Assembly: GCA_934162425.1 (NCBI GenBank)
Contig: CAKPIS010000003.1
Coordinates: 62,001 to 126,000 of the forward strand
From: an uncultured Bacilli bacterium
Lineage (GTDB): Bacteria; Bacillota_I; Bacilli_A; RF39; UBA660
Reading direction: 5' to 3'
DNA: 64,000 nt
The notes under the pieces were generated by a model, which searched no databases, was not told where the DNA came from, and worked only from the letters and a program-made list of their open reading frames with translations. A program made the translations under genes and the position numbers. Positions within the stretch are counted from its first letter, which is position 1. Every line of letters begins with the position of its first letter. This document shows, one piece after another, positions 32,761-42,387 of the stretch.

Positions 32761-34580
32761 CTTATGTCCTCATTATTTTCTTTTAATGCTTTATAAATTA
32801 TTATACTAACTAATATAATATCAACTACTATTAACATTATAATAGCTATATCATAATAACTACATGAATTTTTCTTTATGGTAACATCATTATTTTTAGA
32901 ACTAGCTACTGTTGTGTTTTTAATAGTCTTTGTTGTTGTAGTTATCTTACCAGTTGTAGTAGATTCTGTTGTAGTTTTTATTTTAGTTGTTGTAGTTGTT
33001 TTATTATTACTTGTTTTTTCTTCTGCTTTACTATTACTTCTAACAGTAGTTACTATCTTTTTAAATTTAACATTAATTATTATATCATAATCTGGCATAA
33101 CAAATGAATGCGTTTTATTATTATAATTTACTTTACCTGTTATATCATTATTGTTTTTATCTAATATACTTACAGAGTCTAATTCATAATTATCACTTGG
33201 ATTAATTGTTAAATTAATATCTGCACCTTCTAATGCACTTTGCACATTTGAATTAGCTGTTCCGTTTTCAACTATATCTATTTTTATGTTATGTGCGATT
33301 TTTTTCTTTCCTTCGACAAATTCCATTTCAAAAAGGTTGTAAGGTGCTACTGAAATATTTAATACATTATTTTTTACACTTATATCTGCTTTTTCAGTTA
33401 AATCTATATTTCTAATTTCATCATCATCATCATCATATCTGTTATTATATATTTTTATTTTACTTGTATCAAATTTTTCTCCACCAGTATATATAATACC
33501 ATCATCTATTTCATAATCGTTTATTATTATATTTATAAAATCCACTAAATAATACTCTCTATCGCCAGTGTTTTTATTATATACCACATAATCTTTAACA
33601 ATAAAATCATCACTAACATAATCTATATAATCGTCTATGTTTCCCGTGTAATTTAAAGTTACCATAATATGATCTCCAATTATCTTTGTATTATTAATTT
33701 TAACTCCTTTTATATTATAAGTTTTAATTAATGAATCATCATTAAATATTTCTAATGTATTATTATTAACCTTATAATCAAACATAGGTCTTAAATCTTT
33801 TAAAACGTCTGAAATATAATAATCATCATAGAAAAATAACTTTATATCATCACCATCTATTACATAATTTTCTATATCATAACCCCTATTAGATAAAAAC
33901 TTAAAATCACTAGCTGTAACAGTTTTACCATCACTACTTAATACTAACATTTGAATTTCATCTTTATTAGTAAATATTCCATTTTCATATGTATATTTAT
34001 CATTTGATTCAATATCTATGTTTTCTACTCCCTTAATATTATTTGTTATGTTAAAGCTTTCATAAGGTTCAATAACAATTGTAACATCTTCATACAATGT
34101 ATCATAAAATCTAATATTCTCAAGCTGATCATATTCTATTTTTTTTATGTTATTATTGCTTAACAAAACCGTATGCAAATTTTTGTTATTATTTAAATTA
34201 ACTTCAGTTAATTTATTCAAATGAAAATTAGCAAAACTTAATTCTGTTAAATTTTCTATTCCACTTATATCTTCTATTTGTTTATTAATACAATTCAAAT
34301 TTTTAAGTTCATTTAAATTGCTAGGTATATCATCTGATATAGTTAAACTAGTTTCATTATCATTATTATAATTATCTATTACACACCTATAAAAATTTTC
34401 ATCTTTAAAACCTTTATCAATGGCACTTTGAGACATTTCACCCTTTAAATTATTTGGACTAATAACACTTCCTACTTTAAAAACTATTATAATTATAATA
34501 AATAAACTGCAAATTAAAATTGCTACTTTTTCTTTATTATCAAGTAATTTTCCTCTTATATTAACAAATAATTCTTTCAT
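32757..34580 (-). CDS. LRR surface protein anchored by membrane helices at both ends
   Basis: 607 residues. N-terminal helix (about 17-36), a short leucine-rich-repeat block (LNELKNLNCIN, IEDISGIENLTELSFANFHLNKL, LHTVLLSNNNIKKI), several beta-rich domains, a divergent InlB-type repeat (SYVMPDYDI-like: SFVMPDYDIIINVKFKK), a Thr-rich linker (~525-565) and a final helix (about 577-597). Both ends appear membrane-inserted with the bulk outside. Last gene of an operon with ddl, murF and a hydrolase. Role unknown, possibly adhesion or wall sensing. Confidence 0.65.
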   Translation of the reverse strand: MKELFVNIRGKLLDNKEKVAILICSLFIIIIIVFKVGSVISPNNLKGEMSQSAIDKGFKDENFYRCVIDNYNNDNETSLTISDDIPSNLNELKNLNCINKQIEDISGIENLTELSFANFHLNKLTEVNLNNNKNLHTVLLSNNNIKKIEYDQLENIRFYDTLYEDVTIVIEPYESFNITNNIKGVENIDIESNDKYTYENGIFTNKDEIQMLVLSSDGKTVTASDFKFLSNRGYDIENYVIDGDDIKLFFYDDYYISDVLKDLRPMFDYKVNNNTLEIFNDDSLIKTYNIKGVKINNTKIIGDHIMVTLNYTGNIDDYIDYVSDDFIVKDYVVYNKNTGDREYYLVDFINIIINDYEIDDGIIYTGGEKFDTSKIKIYNNRYDDDDDEIRNIDLTEKADISVKNNVLNISVAPYNLFEMEFVEGKKKIAHNIKIDIVENGTANSNVQSALEGADINLTINPSDNYELDSVSILDKNNNDITGKVNYNNKTHSFVMPDYDIIINVKFKKIVTTVRSNSKAEEKTSNNKTTTTTKIKTTTESTTTGKITTTTKTIKNTTVASSKNNDVTIKKNSCSYYDIAIIMLIVVDIILVSIIIYKALKENNEDIR

Positions 34581-34605
34581 AAAGACTCCTTTTACTATAA
34601 TATTT

Positions 34606-35811
34606 TTATCTTAATTTTCCTTTAAATCCCTTAACTCCTTTAGAACCATTAAAATTAGATAAAATATTTGATTCAAACTTAGATGTCTTCTTTAATTTGT
34701 TTTTAAAACGCTTTACCGCTATATTTATCATATCATCTAAAAGTTCATCGTATTCTTTATTTAATGGTGTCCATAAATAAAATGATAAACTTCCAGGTAT
34801 TGAATTAAGTTCATTTACATAATATTTATTACTTTTTTTATTATATAAATAATCTATTCTAACAACGCCAGATGCACCAAGTGCTCTAAATGCTTTTTTA
34901 CTTGTTTCTTCTATCTCTTTAGTTAACTTTTCACTTATATTTGCAGGAATAATTCTATTTGTACTAGCCATTCCTTTAGAACCAGCTACTTTAATAGCTC
35001 CTTTTTTAGATGATGATGCTAAATACTTATCTTTAAATGATAATATTTCATCATTCCCCATAACTTGCTCTATAACTGATGTTTCCATATAAGAATTAGA
35101 ACCTAATACACTGCAGTTAAGTTCAGTCATATTTGGTATTATTTCTTCTACTAATATCTTATCATCGTATTTAATAGCTTCTTCTATTGCAATTTTAACT
35201 TCTTCTTCACTTTTAGCAACTTCTATACCAATACTACTACCTTGTCTAGCTGGCTTTACTATAACTGGATAACCTATTTTTTTAATGTTATCTAAAATCT
35301 TTTCTTCAGAAGAAAAATACTCATTATCATAAAACCAAGTATATTTTGGAACTGGTAACTTTTCAGCTTCAAGAATTTGTTTTTGAAATACTTTATCTTG
35401 ACCTACTGTACATCCATATATATCACTACCAGTATAAGGAATTCCAAGTACCTCAAGCATTCCTTCAATGTTTCCATCTTCCATATTATAACCATGAACG
35501 CAAGGAACAACTATATCTACTTCTCTTATGGTTCTTTTAAATATTCCCTTTTTATTTTGAAGTATTAAAACCCCATCTTTGCTATACATAACAACATTTG
35601 AACAATATCTTTTAAGTAAAGACATGTCTTTATATACATCCATATCCATTAAGGCATTACCTGTATATATATCATTATCCTTAGTAAAATATATAGGTAC
35701 AACATCATATTTTTCTTTATTTAAATTATTCATAGCTTGAACAGCTGTTATTATACTAACCTCATGTTCTGTAGTTTTTCCACCATATAATACTCCAACT
35801 CTTATTTTCAT
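34606..35811 (-). CDS. ddl: D-alanine--D-alanine ligase
   Basis: 401 residues. N-terminal VLYGGKTTEHEVSI, VVPCVHGYNMEDG, ATP-grasp motifs PVIVKPARQGSSIGI, and Mg/substrate motif YVNELNSIPGSL. It makes D-Ala-D-Ala for peptidoglycan precursors in the cytoplasm. The C-terminal ~40 residues form a basic extension (KGVKGFKGKLR) beyond the usual end. Placed 13 bases after murF, so the next substrate-using enzyme is co-expressed. Confidence 0.93.
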   Translation of the reverse strand: MKIRVGVLYGGKTTEHEVSIITAVQAMNNLNKEKYDVVPIYFTKDNDIYTGNALMDMDVYKDMSLLKRYCSNVVMYSKDGVLILQNKKGIFKRTIREVDIVVPCVHGYNMEDGNIEGMLEVLGIPYTGSDIYGCTVGQDKVFQKQILEAEKLPVPKYTWFYDNEYFSSEEKILDNIKKIGYPVIVKPARQGSSIGIEVAKSEEEVKIAIEEAIKYDDKILVEEIIPNMTELNCSVLGSNSYMETSVIEQVMGNDEILSFKDKYLASSSKKGAIKVAGSKGMASTNRIIPANISEKLTKEIEETSKKAFRALGASGVVRIDYLYNKKSNKYYVNELNSIPGSLSFYLWTPLNKEYDELLDDMINIAVKRFKNKLKKTSKFESNILSNFNGSKGVKGFKGKLR

Positions 35812-35824
35812 TTTAAATCAACTC

Positions 35825-37417
35825 CTATTCATTATATATATCTGGTAAATCATTTTCTATCAAGCAATAAGCTTCTTTACCATATGTTAATTTTTTTAAT
35901 AATGCAAAAGCTTCATTTGTACTTTTTACAACATATATATTTTTCTTATCAAAATTCACTTCATCTAATCCATCTTTAATTGGCTTTGTTATTTTTTCTC
36001 CAATTAGTATAGCTATATCACAAGTTCCTTTCATAAGCTTACCAAATTCTTTATTTAATTCATATGACTCACGTCCAAGTTCTACCATTCCTGGTGTCAT
36101 AACTATTTTAAGATTTGGCATACTTTTAAGTACATCAAGAGCCATTTTAGAACCAACCGGATTAGAATTATATGAATCATCTATATAAGTAATATTTCCT
36201 GCTCGTCTAAGTTCTAGTCTATGTTCAACAGCTTTAACTCCTAAAACTGCCTTTTGCATTTGATTTACACTTAAGCCAAACTCTTTAGCTAATGCAAGTG
36301 ATGATAAAATATTATAAATATTATTATAACCAAGTAGTTTAGTTGTAAAGTTATATTTGTTTTTATCTCCTTTAAATGTTACATCAAATGCAGTTCCTTT
36401 AGATGATGTCTTAATATTTGATGCATGAACATCGGTATCTTCTTTATCTATACCTATCCATAGTATTTTACAATTATTTTTAAGTTTATAGTTAACTTGA
36501 AGCTCATCATCAGCATTTAAAACTCCTATACCATCTTTTGGTAAGCTTTCAATAAGTTCAAATTTACCCTTTATTATATTCTCTTGGGATCCAAATATTT
36601 CAATATGAGCTTTACCTATTTTAGTTAAAATACCATATTTTGGTTTAACTAGGTTACATAACTGTTTTATTTCACCTATTTTATATGCACCCATTTCTGC
36701 TATAAAAATATCATCAAACTTATCTAAATAATTATTTATGGTAATAATAAGTCCATATGGTGTATTAAAATTCTTTGGAGATGGTAATGCATTATATTTA
36801 ATGTTTAATATATCACTTAATATATTTTTACTACTAGTTTTACCATAACTACCAGTAATTCCAATTACTTTTAAATCATTCATACTATCAAGCTTTTTCA
36901 TAGCTTTATTTTTATATGATAAATATACTAATTTTTCTATAGGTTTATTTATAATAATTGATATAATAACAACCATATCAAGTAAAAATAAATACGAATA
37001 AAGTAGCAAATATGCTATATTCTTGTTATCTATATATTTTATTAAAACAAGTAAAAGTATAAATAAAACTAAGTTTGTAACAATTAGTCTTTTTACCCTA
37101 CTAGTAACTTTAAATGATAATTTAGTAGTATTTTTTTTACTTTCTTTATATCTAATTAAAAATATAACTATCGATACAATAAAGAAGTAAGCTCCTATAA
37201 TAAAACTATAATTTAACTTAAGTGCACAAATAATTATAAATGTTAATAATACTATTAATTCACACTTAGTATAATCTTTAAATTCTTTTAATTCCTTTAA
37301 AGACCACTTCAAAAATCTATTATCATCATTATATAGATTTTGCTGTGCCATATGTAAACTTTTTTTATAACTATATAAAAGTAAAATAACAAAAGATAAT
37401 AAACTTATATAAAACAT
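35825..37417 (-). CDS. murF: MurF-type Mur ligase with an N-terminal membrane domain
   Basis: 530 residues. About five membrane segments in the first ~165 residues, then a Mur ligase: ATP loop GITGSYGKTSSKNIL, SPKNFNTPYG, EMGAYKIGEI, LNADDE, and the C-domain EHRLELR and IDDSYNSNP. MurF adds D-Ala-D-Ala to UDP-MurNAc-tripeptide. Ddl, which makes that dipeptide, is next. The membrane domain is not part of standard MurF and may place the enzyme beside MraY. The N-terminal MurF substrate domain is missing, replaced by the membrane part. Confidence 0.85.
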   Translation of the reverse strand: MFYISLLSFVILLLYSYKKSLHMAQQNLYNDDNRFLKWSLKELKEFKDYTKCELIVLLTFIIICALKLNYSFIIGAYFFIVSIVIFLIRYKESKKNTTKLSFKVTSRVKRLIVTNLVLFILLLVLIKYIDNKNIAYLLLYSYLFLLDMVVIISIIINKPIEKLVYLSYKNKAMKKLDSMNDLKVIGITGSYGKTSSKNILSDILNIKYNALPSPKNFNTPYGLIITINNYLDKFDDIFIAEMGAYKIGEIKQLCNLVKPKYGILTKIGKAHIEIFGSQENIIKGKFELIESLPKDGIGVLNADDELQVNYKLKNNCKILWIGIDKEDTDVHASNIKTSSKGTAFDVTFKGDKNKYNFTTKLLGYNNIYNILSSLALAKEFGLSVNQMQKAVLGVKAVEHRLELRRAGNITYIDDSYNSNPVGSKMALDVLKSMPNLKIVMTPGMVELGRESYELNKEFGKLMKGTCDIAILIGEKITKPIKDGLDEVNFDKKNIYVVKSTNEAFALLKKLTYGKEAYCLIENDLPDIYNE

Positions 37418-37429
37418 AACTATATCCTC

Positions 37430-38152
37430 CTATTTAATAAAGTTTTTCATTATATTTATTGTCTGATTAAGTCTTTCTAAATATGCAAAATGTGTACATC
37501 CTTCATATAAAATAAGTCCACAATCAGGTATTAATTTTTCATATTCTTTAGTATCTTCTAAAGGCACTTCACTATCTAAATCACCGTAAATTAAAATAGT
37601 TGGAGCTTTTATTTTAGAAGCATCATAGCTTAAATCCTCATTAACAGTTTTAACTAAAACCTGTTTCATCATAGGACTTGCAGCCTTATAATCACGTGAT
37701 CCAATATGATCTTTAGCCCATGCTTCCAATCCCTTTAAAAATGATACTTTTTTTATGGCTTTTAAAATTTTTGTCTTAAGACCTTTCTTATCATGGCTTT
37801 TAAGTGCTGGAGATAAAAGTATTACTTTACTAACTTTATTTCTTGATGCAAATTTAACTGCAACTCTACCCCCAAAAGAATGACCTACTATAATAGGATC
37901 TTCTATGTTTAATTTTTTTAATAATTTTTCTAAAATAGTAGTATATCCATCAACACCCATTACTTCTTTTGGTTCATCACTAAGTCCAAATCCAGGAAAA
38001 TCAAGTACAATTATTCTGTATTCATTTTTAAATGGTTCTCCTAGCATTTGCATCATTTGTATATTTTGTCCCCAACCATGAAGTAACACTATTGCCTTTT
38101 TATCTTTTATTCCAAAATCCAAATAATTAATATTTATCCCATCTATATTCAA
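37430..38152 (-). CDS. Alpha/beta-fold hydrolase
   Basis: 240 residues. LLHGWGQN oxyanion motif, nucleophile Ser in VGHSFGGRVAV (about residue 93), Asp in YGDLDSEVPLED and His in CTHFAYLERL complete the catalytic triad. Small cytoplasmic esterase/lipase-like enzyme of unknown substrate. First gene of the operon with murF, ddl and the LRR gene, twelve bases before murF. Extended -10 TGGTATAAT upstream, and AGGTG before ATG 38152. Confidence 0.85.
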   Translation of the reverse strand: MNIDGININYLDFGIKDKKAIVLLHGWGQNIQMMQMLGEPFKNEYRIIVLDFPGFGLSDEPKEVMGVDGYTTILEKLLKKLNIEDPIIVGHSFGGRVAVKFASRNKVSKVILLSPALKSHDKKGLKTKILKAIKKVSFLKGLEAWAKDHIGSRDYKAASPMMKQVLVKTVNEDLSYDASKIKAPTILIYGDLDSEVPLEDTKEYEKLIPDCGLILYEGCTHFAYLERLNQTINIMKNFIK

Positions 38153-38219
38153 TTTAAATCACCTATCTTTTATTATGGTTTATCAAGTCAAAGATATTAT
38201 ACCATTTTTTCTTACAAAA

Positions 38220-38247
38220 TAAAACAAAATAAGATTAATTCTTACTT
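38220..38247 (-). terminator. Terminator after leuS
   Basis: AAATAAGA (38227-38234) pairs with TCTTACTT (38240-38247) with one G-U. T-rich tail on the minus strand. Confidence 0.55.
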
Positions 38248-38266
38248 TGCTTTACTATTTTTTATA

Positions 38267-40687
38267 TTAACCTTTAACAACAACGTTAACTATTTTATTT
38301 TTAATTACTATTACTTTTACTATTTTCTTACCATCTATATGTTTTTTAACCTTTTCACAACTTAGTGCTTTTTCTTTTATTTCTTCTTCACTATCATCTA
38401 TAGATATATTAATAATTCCTCTTAATTTACCATTAACTTGTACTGCTATATCAAATGTTTTTTCTATTAATTTATCTTCATCATAGCTTGGCCAAGTACT
38501 ATTTTCTAATACCTCATAACCCATCATTTCATTTAACTCTTCAGTTATATGAGGTGCAACTGGATTCATTAAAGTAAGAAGTAATCTATAATCTTCTTTA
38601 GAAATAGAATTTATATCATCATATGCATTAGTTAATATCATAAGTGATGATATATAAGTATTATAACTCATCTTTTCTAAATCATTAGTTACTGCTTTAA
38701 TAGTCTTATTTTGAATAAGTTCAAGATCTTTAGTTAGCCCACTATCATCATTTAATTTATCATATAGTCTAATTACTTTATCAATAAATCTTTTACATCC
38801 TTTCAATGACTCAGTACTCCAAGGAGCATCTTGTCTATAGTCTCCCATAAACATTTCATATACTCTTAAAGTATCTGCACCATATTCACCAACAATATCA
38901 TCTGGATTTATTACATTACCTCTACTTTTAGACATTTTCTCACCGTTAGAGCCTAATACCATACCATGTGATACACGAGTCCAAATCATTTCTTTATTAG
39001 GTACTAATCCTATGTTGTATAAGAATTGTACCCAGAACCTAGCATAAAGCAAGTGCCTTGCGGTATGTTCCATACCACCATTATACCAATCTACTCTATT
39101 CCAGTATTTCATAGCATCCATTGATGCGAAAGCCTTATCATTATGAGGATCCATAAATCTTAAGAAGTACCAAGAAGATCCAGCCCAGTTAGGCATAGTA
39201 TCAGTTTCACGTTTAGCATTTCCGCCACATTTAGGACACTTGCAATTTACCCAGTCTGTTATTTTTGCAAGAGGACTTTCTCCATCTTCAGTTGGTTCAT
39301 ATTCTGCAATATCAGGAAGTAGTAATGGTAAGTCTTTTTCATCCATAGGAACCCATCCACATTTAGGACAGTTAATCATTGGAATTGGTTCTCCCCAGAA
39401 TCTTTGTCTAGAGAAAATCCAGTCTCTCATTTTATAGTTATTTACTTTTCTTGCAATACCCATGTTTACTAATTTTTCAGTAATTTTTTCCTTTGCTTCT
39501 TCTACAGTAAGTCCATCAAATTCTTCTGAATTTATAAGTTTGCATCCTTTACCTAAATAATCATTTTTTTCAAATGCAGATTCTAGCGTGCTACGTCCAT
39601 CAATTACCTGAATCATATCTATATTATGGCATTTTGCATATTCAAAGTCTCTTTGGTCATGAGACGGTACAGCCATTACAGCTCCTGTTCCATAACTACC
39701 TAGTACAAAGTCTCCTAAATATACTGGAACTTTTTTACCATTTACAGGATTTATAGCTTCTATTCCTTTAACTAGGCAACCTGATTTACCTTTATTCAAC
39801 TCAGTTCTATCCATATTAGATTTCATAGAAGTTTCTTTAATGTAAGCTTCTACTTCTTCTTTATTTTCTACTCTAGGCATTAATTCTTTTATTAATTTAC
39901 CATCTGGTGCAATAACAAAGAAAGTAATACCATAAATTGTTTCTATACAAGTAGTAAAGATAGAAAATTTACCACCACCTACTATGTCTATATCAACTTC
40001 AACACCAGTTGATTTACCAATCCAGTTTATTTGACCTAGTTTTACTCTTTCTGCAAAATTAGTATCATCAAGACCTTTAAGTAAATCTTCGGCATAACTA
40101 CTCATCTTAAGCATCCACTGACTTTTTTCTCTTTGTTCTACTTTTGATGAACATCTTTCACAAACACCACCAGCTGCATCTTCGTTTGATAAAACAGTTT
40201 TACAAGTAGGACACCAGTTAACTGCTATAGTATCTTTATATGCCATATTATGCTTATAAAATTGTAGGAACTGCCACTGAGTCCATTTATAGTATTCTGG
40301 ATCTGTTGTGGAAAACTCACGATCCCAGTCAAATGAAAAACCTAACGTTTTCATCTGTTTTTTAAATGTTTTTATGTTTTCTTTAACAGCATCTTTTGGA
40401 TGTATATGATTTTTTATTGCATATTGTTCAGCTGGTGCACCAAAAGCATCCCATCCCATTGGATATAAAACATTATAGCCTTGCATTCTCATCTTTCTTG
40501 CAATTACATCTTGAGCTGTATAACTTCTTACGTGTCCAACATGAAGACCAGATCCTGATGGATAAGGAAATTCAACTAATATGTAATAAGGCTTTTTTGT
40601 TTTATCACCAGTTACAGCTTTAAAACTCTTATTATCTTCCCAGTATTTTTGCCATTTTTCTTCTATTTTCTTAAAATTATATTCCAT
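38267..40687 (-). CDS. leuS: Leucyl-tRNA synthetase
   Basis: 806 residues, bacterial LeuRS. HIGH motif as LHVGHVRSYTAQD, a zinc site CPTC/CERC (about 157-180), the CP1 editing domain with GTGAVMAVPSHDQRD, a second CPKCGW/CPKCGG pair, tryptophan-rich WAGSSWYFLR, and KMSKS in EKMSKSRGNVINPDD. It charges tRNA-Leu and edits mischarged tRNA. Two bases separate it from the upstream membrane-protein gene, and both follow the Leu T-box. ATG 40687. Confidence 0.97.
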   Translation of the reverse strand: MEYNFKKIEEKWQKYWEDNKSFKAVTGDKTKKPYYILVEFPYPSGSGLHVGHVRSYTAQDVIARKMRMQGYNVLYPMGWDAFGAPAEQYAIKNHIHPKDAVKENIKTFKKQMKTLGFSFDWDREFSTTDPEYYKWTQWQFLQFYKHNMAYKDTIAVNWCPTCKTVLSNEDAAGGVCERCSSKVEQREKSQWMLKMSSYAEDLLKGLDDTNFAERVKLGQINWIGKSTGVEVDIDIVGGGKFSIFTTCIETIYGITFFVIAPDGKLIKELMPRVENKEEVEAYIKETSMKSNMDRTELNKGKSGCLVKGIEAINPVNGKKVPVYLGDFVLGSYGTGAVMAVPSHDQRDFEYAKCHNIDMIQVIDGRSTLESAFEKNDYLGKGCKLINSEEFDGLTVEEAKEKITEKLVNMGIARKVNNYKMRDWIFSRQRFWGEPIPMINCPKCGWVPMDEKDLPLLLPDIAEYEPTEDGESPLAKITDWVNCKCPKCGGNAKRETDTMPNWAGSSWYFLRFMDPHNDKAFASMDAMKYWNRVDWYNGGMEHTARHLLYARFWVQFLYNIGLVPNKEMIWTRVSHGMVLGSNGEKMSKSRGNVINPDDIVGEYGADTLRVYEMFMGDYRQDAPWSTESLKGCKRFIDKVIRLYDKLNDDSGLTKDLELIQNKTIKAVTNDLEKMSYNTYISSLMILTNAYDDINSISKEDYRLLLTLMNPVAPHITEELNEMMGYEVLENSTWPSYDEDKLIEKTFDIAVQVNGKLRGIINISIDDSEEEIKEKALSCEKVKKHIDGKKIVKVIVIKNKIVNVVVKG

Positions 40688-40689
40688 AA

Positions 40690-41043
40690 TTATTCACTCT
40701 CCTTCTTATAATACATAGCAACTAAATGATATATCAAAGCAAATATAGGAAATATCAATATAAATGCTATTAATAATCTTATGTATAAATTATCTACAAA
40801 ACTAGTTATAGAAAATATAAATGCTATAATAAATGAATCACAGAGCATTAAGGTTTTGCATATTCTTTTATAACCTATTTTAACTATATCTAATTTATAT
40901 CTTAATGTTAAATACTTAATATTTGCAGGCTGCTTATTTCTATTATACTTACCTATTTTTTTATAAGAAAAGAAATAATAACAAACATAAACTATTAAGT
41001 ACACCATTAAAAACTCTAATATCATTTTAGCTAACTCTACCAT
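40690..41043 (-). CDS. Small membrane protein in the leuS operon
   Basis: 117 residues, three membrane segments (about 6-24, 65-84 and 88-110) and a basic central loop (KKIGKYNRNKQPANIKYL). No family recognised. It sits directly after the Leu T-box terminator (AAGGAGG before ATG 41043) and two bases before leuS, so it is induced by leucine-tRNA starvation. Candidate roles are amino-acid transport or sensing, inferred from position only. Confidence 0.6.
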   Translation of the reverse strand: MVELAKMILEFLMVYLIVYVCYYFFSYKKIGKYNRNKQPANIKYLTLRYKLDIVKIGYKRICKTLMLCDSFIIAFIFSITSFVDNLYIRLLIAFILIFPIFALIYHLVAMYYKKESE

Positions 41044-41059
41044 AATATCCTCCTTATAA

Positions 41060-41298
41060 ATAAAAAGTTCATCCTAAATTGCAAAGGATGAACTTATATG
41101 TCCACGGTACCACCTTAATTTATACTAATAATTGTATACACTTAATTGATTTATAACGTAATCTAAACGCATTATAGTACTAATTTTTCCCATAACAACT
41201 CCGAAGCTAGTTCAGCTAAAATTTACTGTTTATTTGCACCAAACATAAACTCTCTTTAAATAAATATTTAACCTAATACTCTTCATCAACGAATTTAT
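41060..41298 (-). ncRNA. T-box riboswitch (Leu) controlling the leuS operon
   Basis: Full-length leader. 5' GATGAAGAG element, AAAGAGAG and GGTG motif of Stem I, specifier CTA (Leu) in GAACTAGCTTCGGAGTT, T-box core GGTGGTACC (41106-41114) and a perfect 10-bp terminator stem (41065-41074 with 41086-41095) followed by T5. The specifier matches tRNA-Leu(TAG) at 14204. The 3' module is identical over 34 bases to that of the tyrS T-box. Confidence 0.92.
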
Positions 41299-41304
41299 GT
41301 CTAT

Positions 41305-41333
41305 AGTATATTACATTTATAAAATATTTTCAA
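41305..41333 (-). promoter_or_regulatory. Promoter of the leuS T-box leader
   Basis: Minus-strand TTGAAA (41328-41333), 17-bp spacer, TATACT (41305-41310). Places transcription start near 41298. Confidence 0.7.
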
Positions 41334-41399
41334 GAGACTTTTTATAAATAGTGTTTAAAATACAAATATTTATACCATAACATAAATAAGGTGATTAAA

Positions 41400-41834
41400 A
41401 TGATTAAAATAATTGAAATGAAATATTTAGATGATAATTTTATAAATACAAGTTTTTGTAAAAATATAAGTTTAAATGAAAAGATAACTTTTTCTAAAGG
41501 TAATATATATTACTTTGGTAACTATAAAGAAGATAAAATAGAATTAATTAAAAAAAAGCTTATTAAAAATAGAAAAAACTTACTTAACGCTATACAAAAT
41601 AATGTTAAGTTTATTATATCAGGTAATAGTTTTGAAATGTTTAATAACAGTTTTAAGCCATATGATTTAAATATTTATACAAATTATAGCAAAAGCAAAC
41701 ATAGTAATAAAATAAGATATATAGATGATTTAAAAAAAGGAATTGAAGGAAATATATTTAAATATAAAAATCTAATTTGTATTAAAAATACTAATAAAAT
41801 TAATAAAGTTATTAAAAAGCTTAGTCTTGCTTAA
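41400..41834 (+). CDS. Hypothetical protein, weakly glutamine-amidotransferase-like
   Basis: 144 residues, Lys/Asn/Ile-rich, soluble. NIYYFGNYKEDKIELIKKKL and NVKFIISGNSFEMFNN resemble, in spacing, the GatD/CobQ-type class I amidotransferase core (GGGQD..EQ then LAICGGYQLLG), but the nucleophile Cys would be Ser and no catalytic His is seen, and the protein is much shorter. I regard this only as a hint. AAGGTG precedes ATG 41400 by six bases. GTG 41391 is alternative. Divergent from the leuS operon. Confidence 0.5.
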   Translation: MIKIIEMKYLDDNFINTSFCKNISLNEKITFSKGNIYYFGNYKEDKIELIKKKLIKNRKNLLNAIQNNVKFIISGNSFEMFNNSFKPYDLNIYTNYSKSKHSNKIRYIDDLKKGIEGNIFKYKNLICIKNTNKINKVIKKLSLA

Positions 41835-41889
41835 AATTTAATTTTATTATAAATAATATGTATATAATGAAGAAATTCTTCATAAAATA

Positions 41890-41925
41890 AAAAGGAACAC
41901 TCAATTTCGAATGTTGAGTGTTACC
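41890..41925 (-). terminator. Terminator of the deoD-ABC-DUF5412 operon
   Basis: AACACTCAA and TTGAGTGTT form a 9-bp stem. On the minus strand CCTTTTTATTTT follows. Confidence 0.7.
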
Positions 41926-41940
41926 AATTTTTGGATTTTG

Positions 41941-41966
41941 CCTAACACAAAAGTTAGGTAATTTTT
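41941..41966 (+). terminator. Terminator of the 41400 gene
   Basis: CCTAAC/GTTAGG stem with loop ACAAAA, followed by TAATTTTTATTTT. Confidence 0.6.
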
Positions 41967-41982
41967 ATTTTATATTAAAGAG

Positions 41983-42351
41983 CTAATTAAATCTAAAATC
42001 GTATTTGTCTTTAAAAACATTCAATTTCATTCCATTTATTTCAGCATAATTATTATCAATCCATTTAATATCAGATTCTTTTTCGTGATATTTCCAATAA
42101 ACATTATGCTTTTCATTAGTTTTTATATTCTCTATTTCTACCCTTAAAGCCCAATCTAGCGTTGCTCCACCACTATACAAATAAGAATTCAATCTATATT
42201 TTTTGTTAGGAGATACAACGCTTTCAACATATACTCCTTTTGGTAAATTATCAAAATTATATATAAATTTATAATAAATCATATATAATATTAAAAAGAT
42301 AGAAACAGAAATTATTATCATTTTTAAAGCCATCTTTGCAATTTGTTTCAT
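41983..42351 (-). CDS. DUF5412 family protein
   Basis: 122 residues. One N-terminal membrane helix (about 11-28), then an extracytoplasmic domain with SPNKKYRLNSYLYSGGATLDWALRVE and VYWKYHEKES, matching the DUF5412 pattern (SPxGKY, GGAT, YWxYxE). No activity is known for the family. Last gene of the operon after the ABC permease, 36 bases downstream of its stop codon. Confidence 0.7.
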   Translation of the reverse strand: MKQIAKMALKMIIISVSIFLILYMIYYKFIYNFDNLPKGVYVESVVSPNKKYRLNSYLYSGGATLDWALRVEIENIKTNEKHNVYWKYHEKESDIKWIDNNYAEINGMKLNVFKDKYDFRFN

Positions 42352-42387
42352 ATATAATCTCCTTTAATTTTTACTTAAAAAGAACAC

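Noticed and set aside
32878..33090. Plus-strand Val/Leu-rich ORF over the LRR gene
   Set aside because: Mirror of the Thr-rich linker codons (ACT/ACA read antisense). Not a gene.
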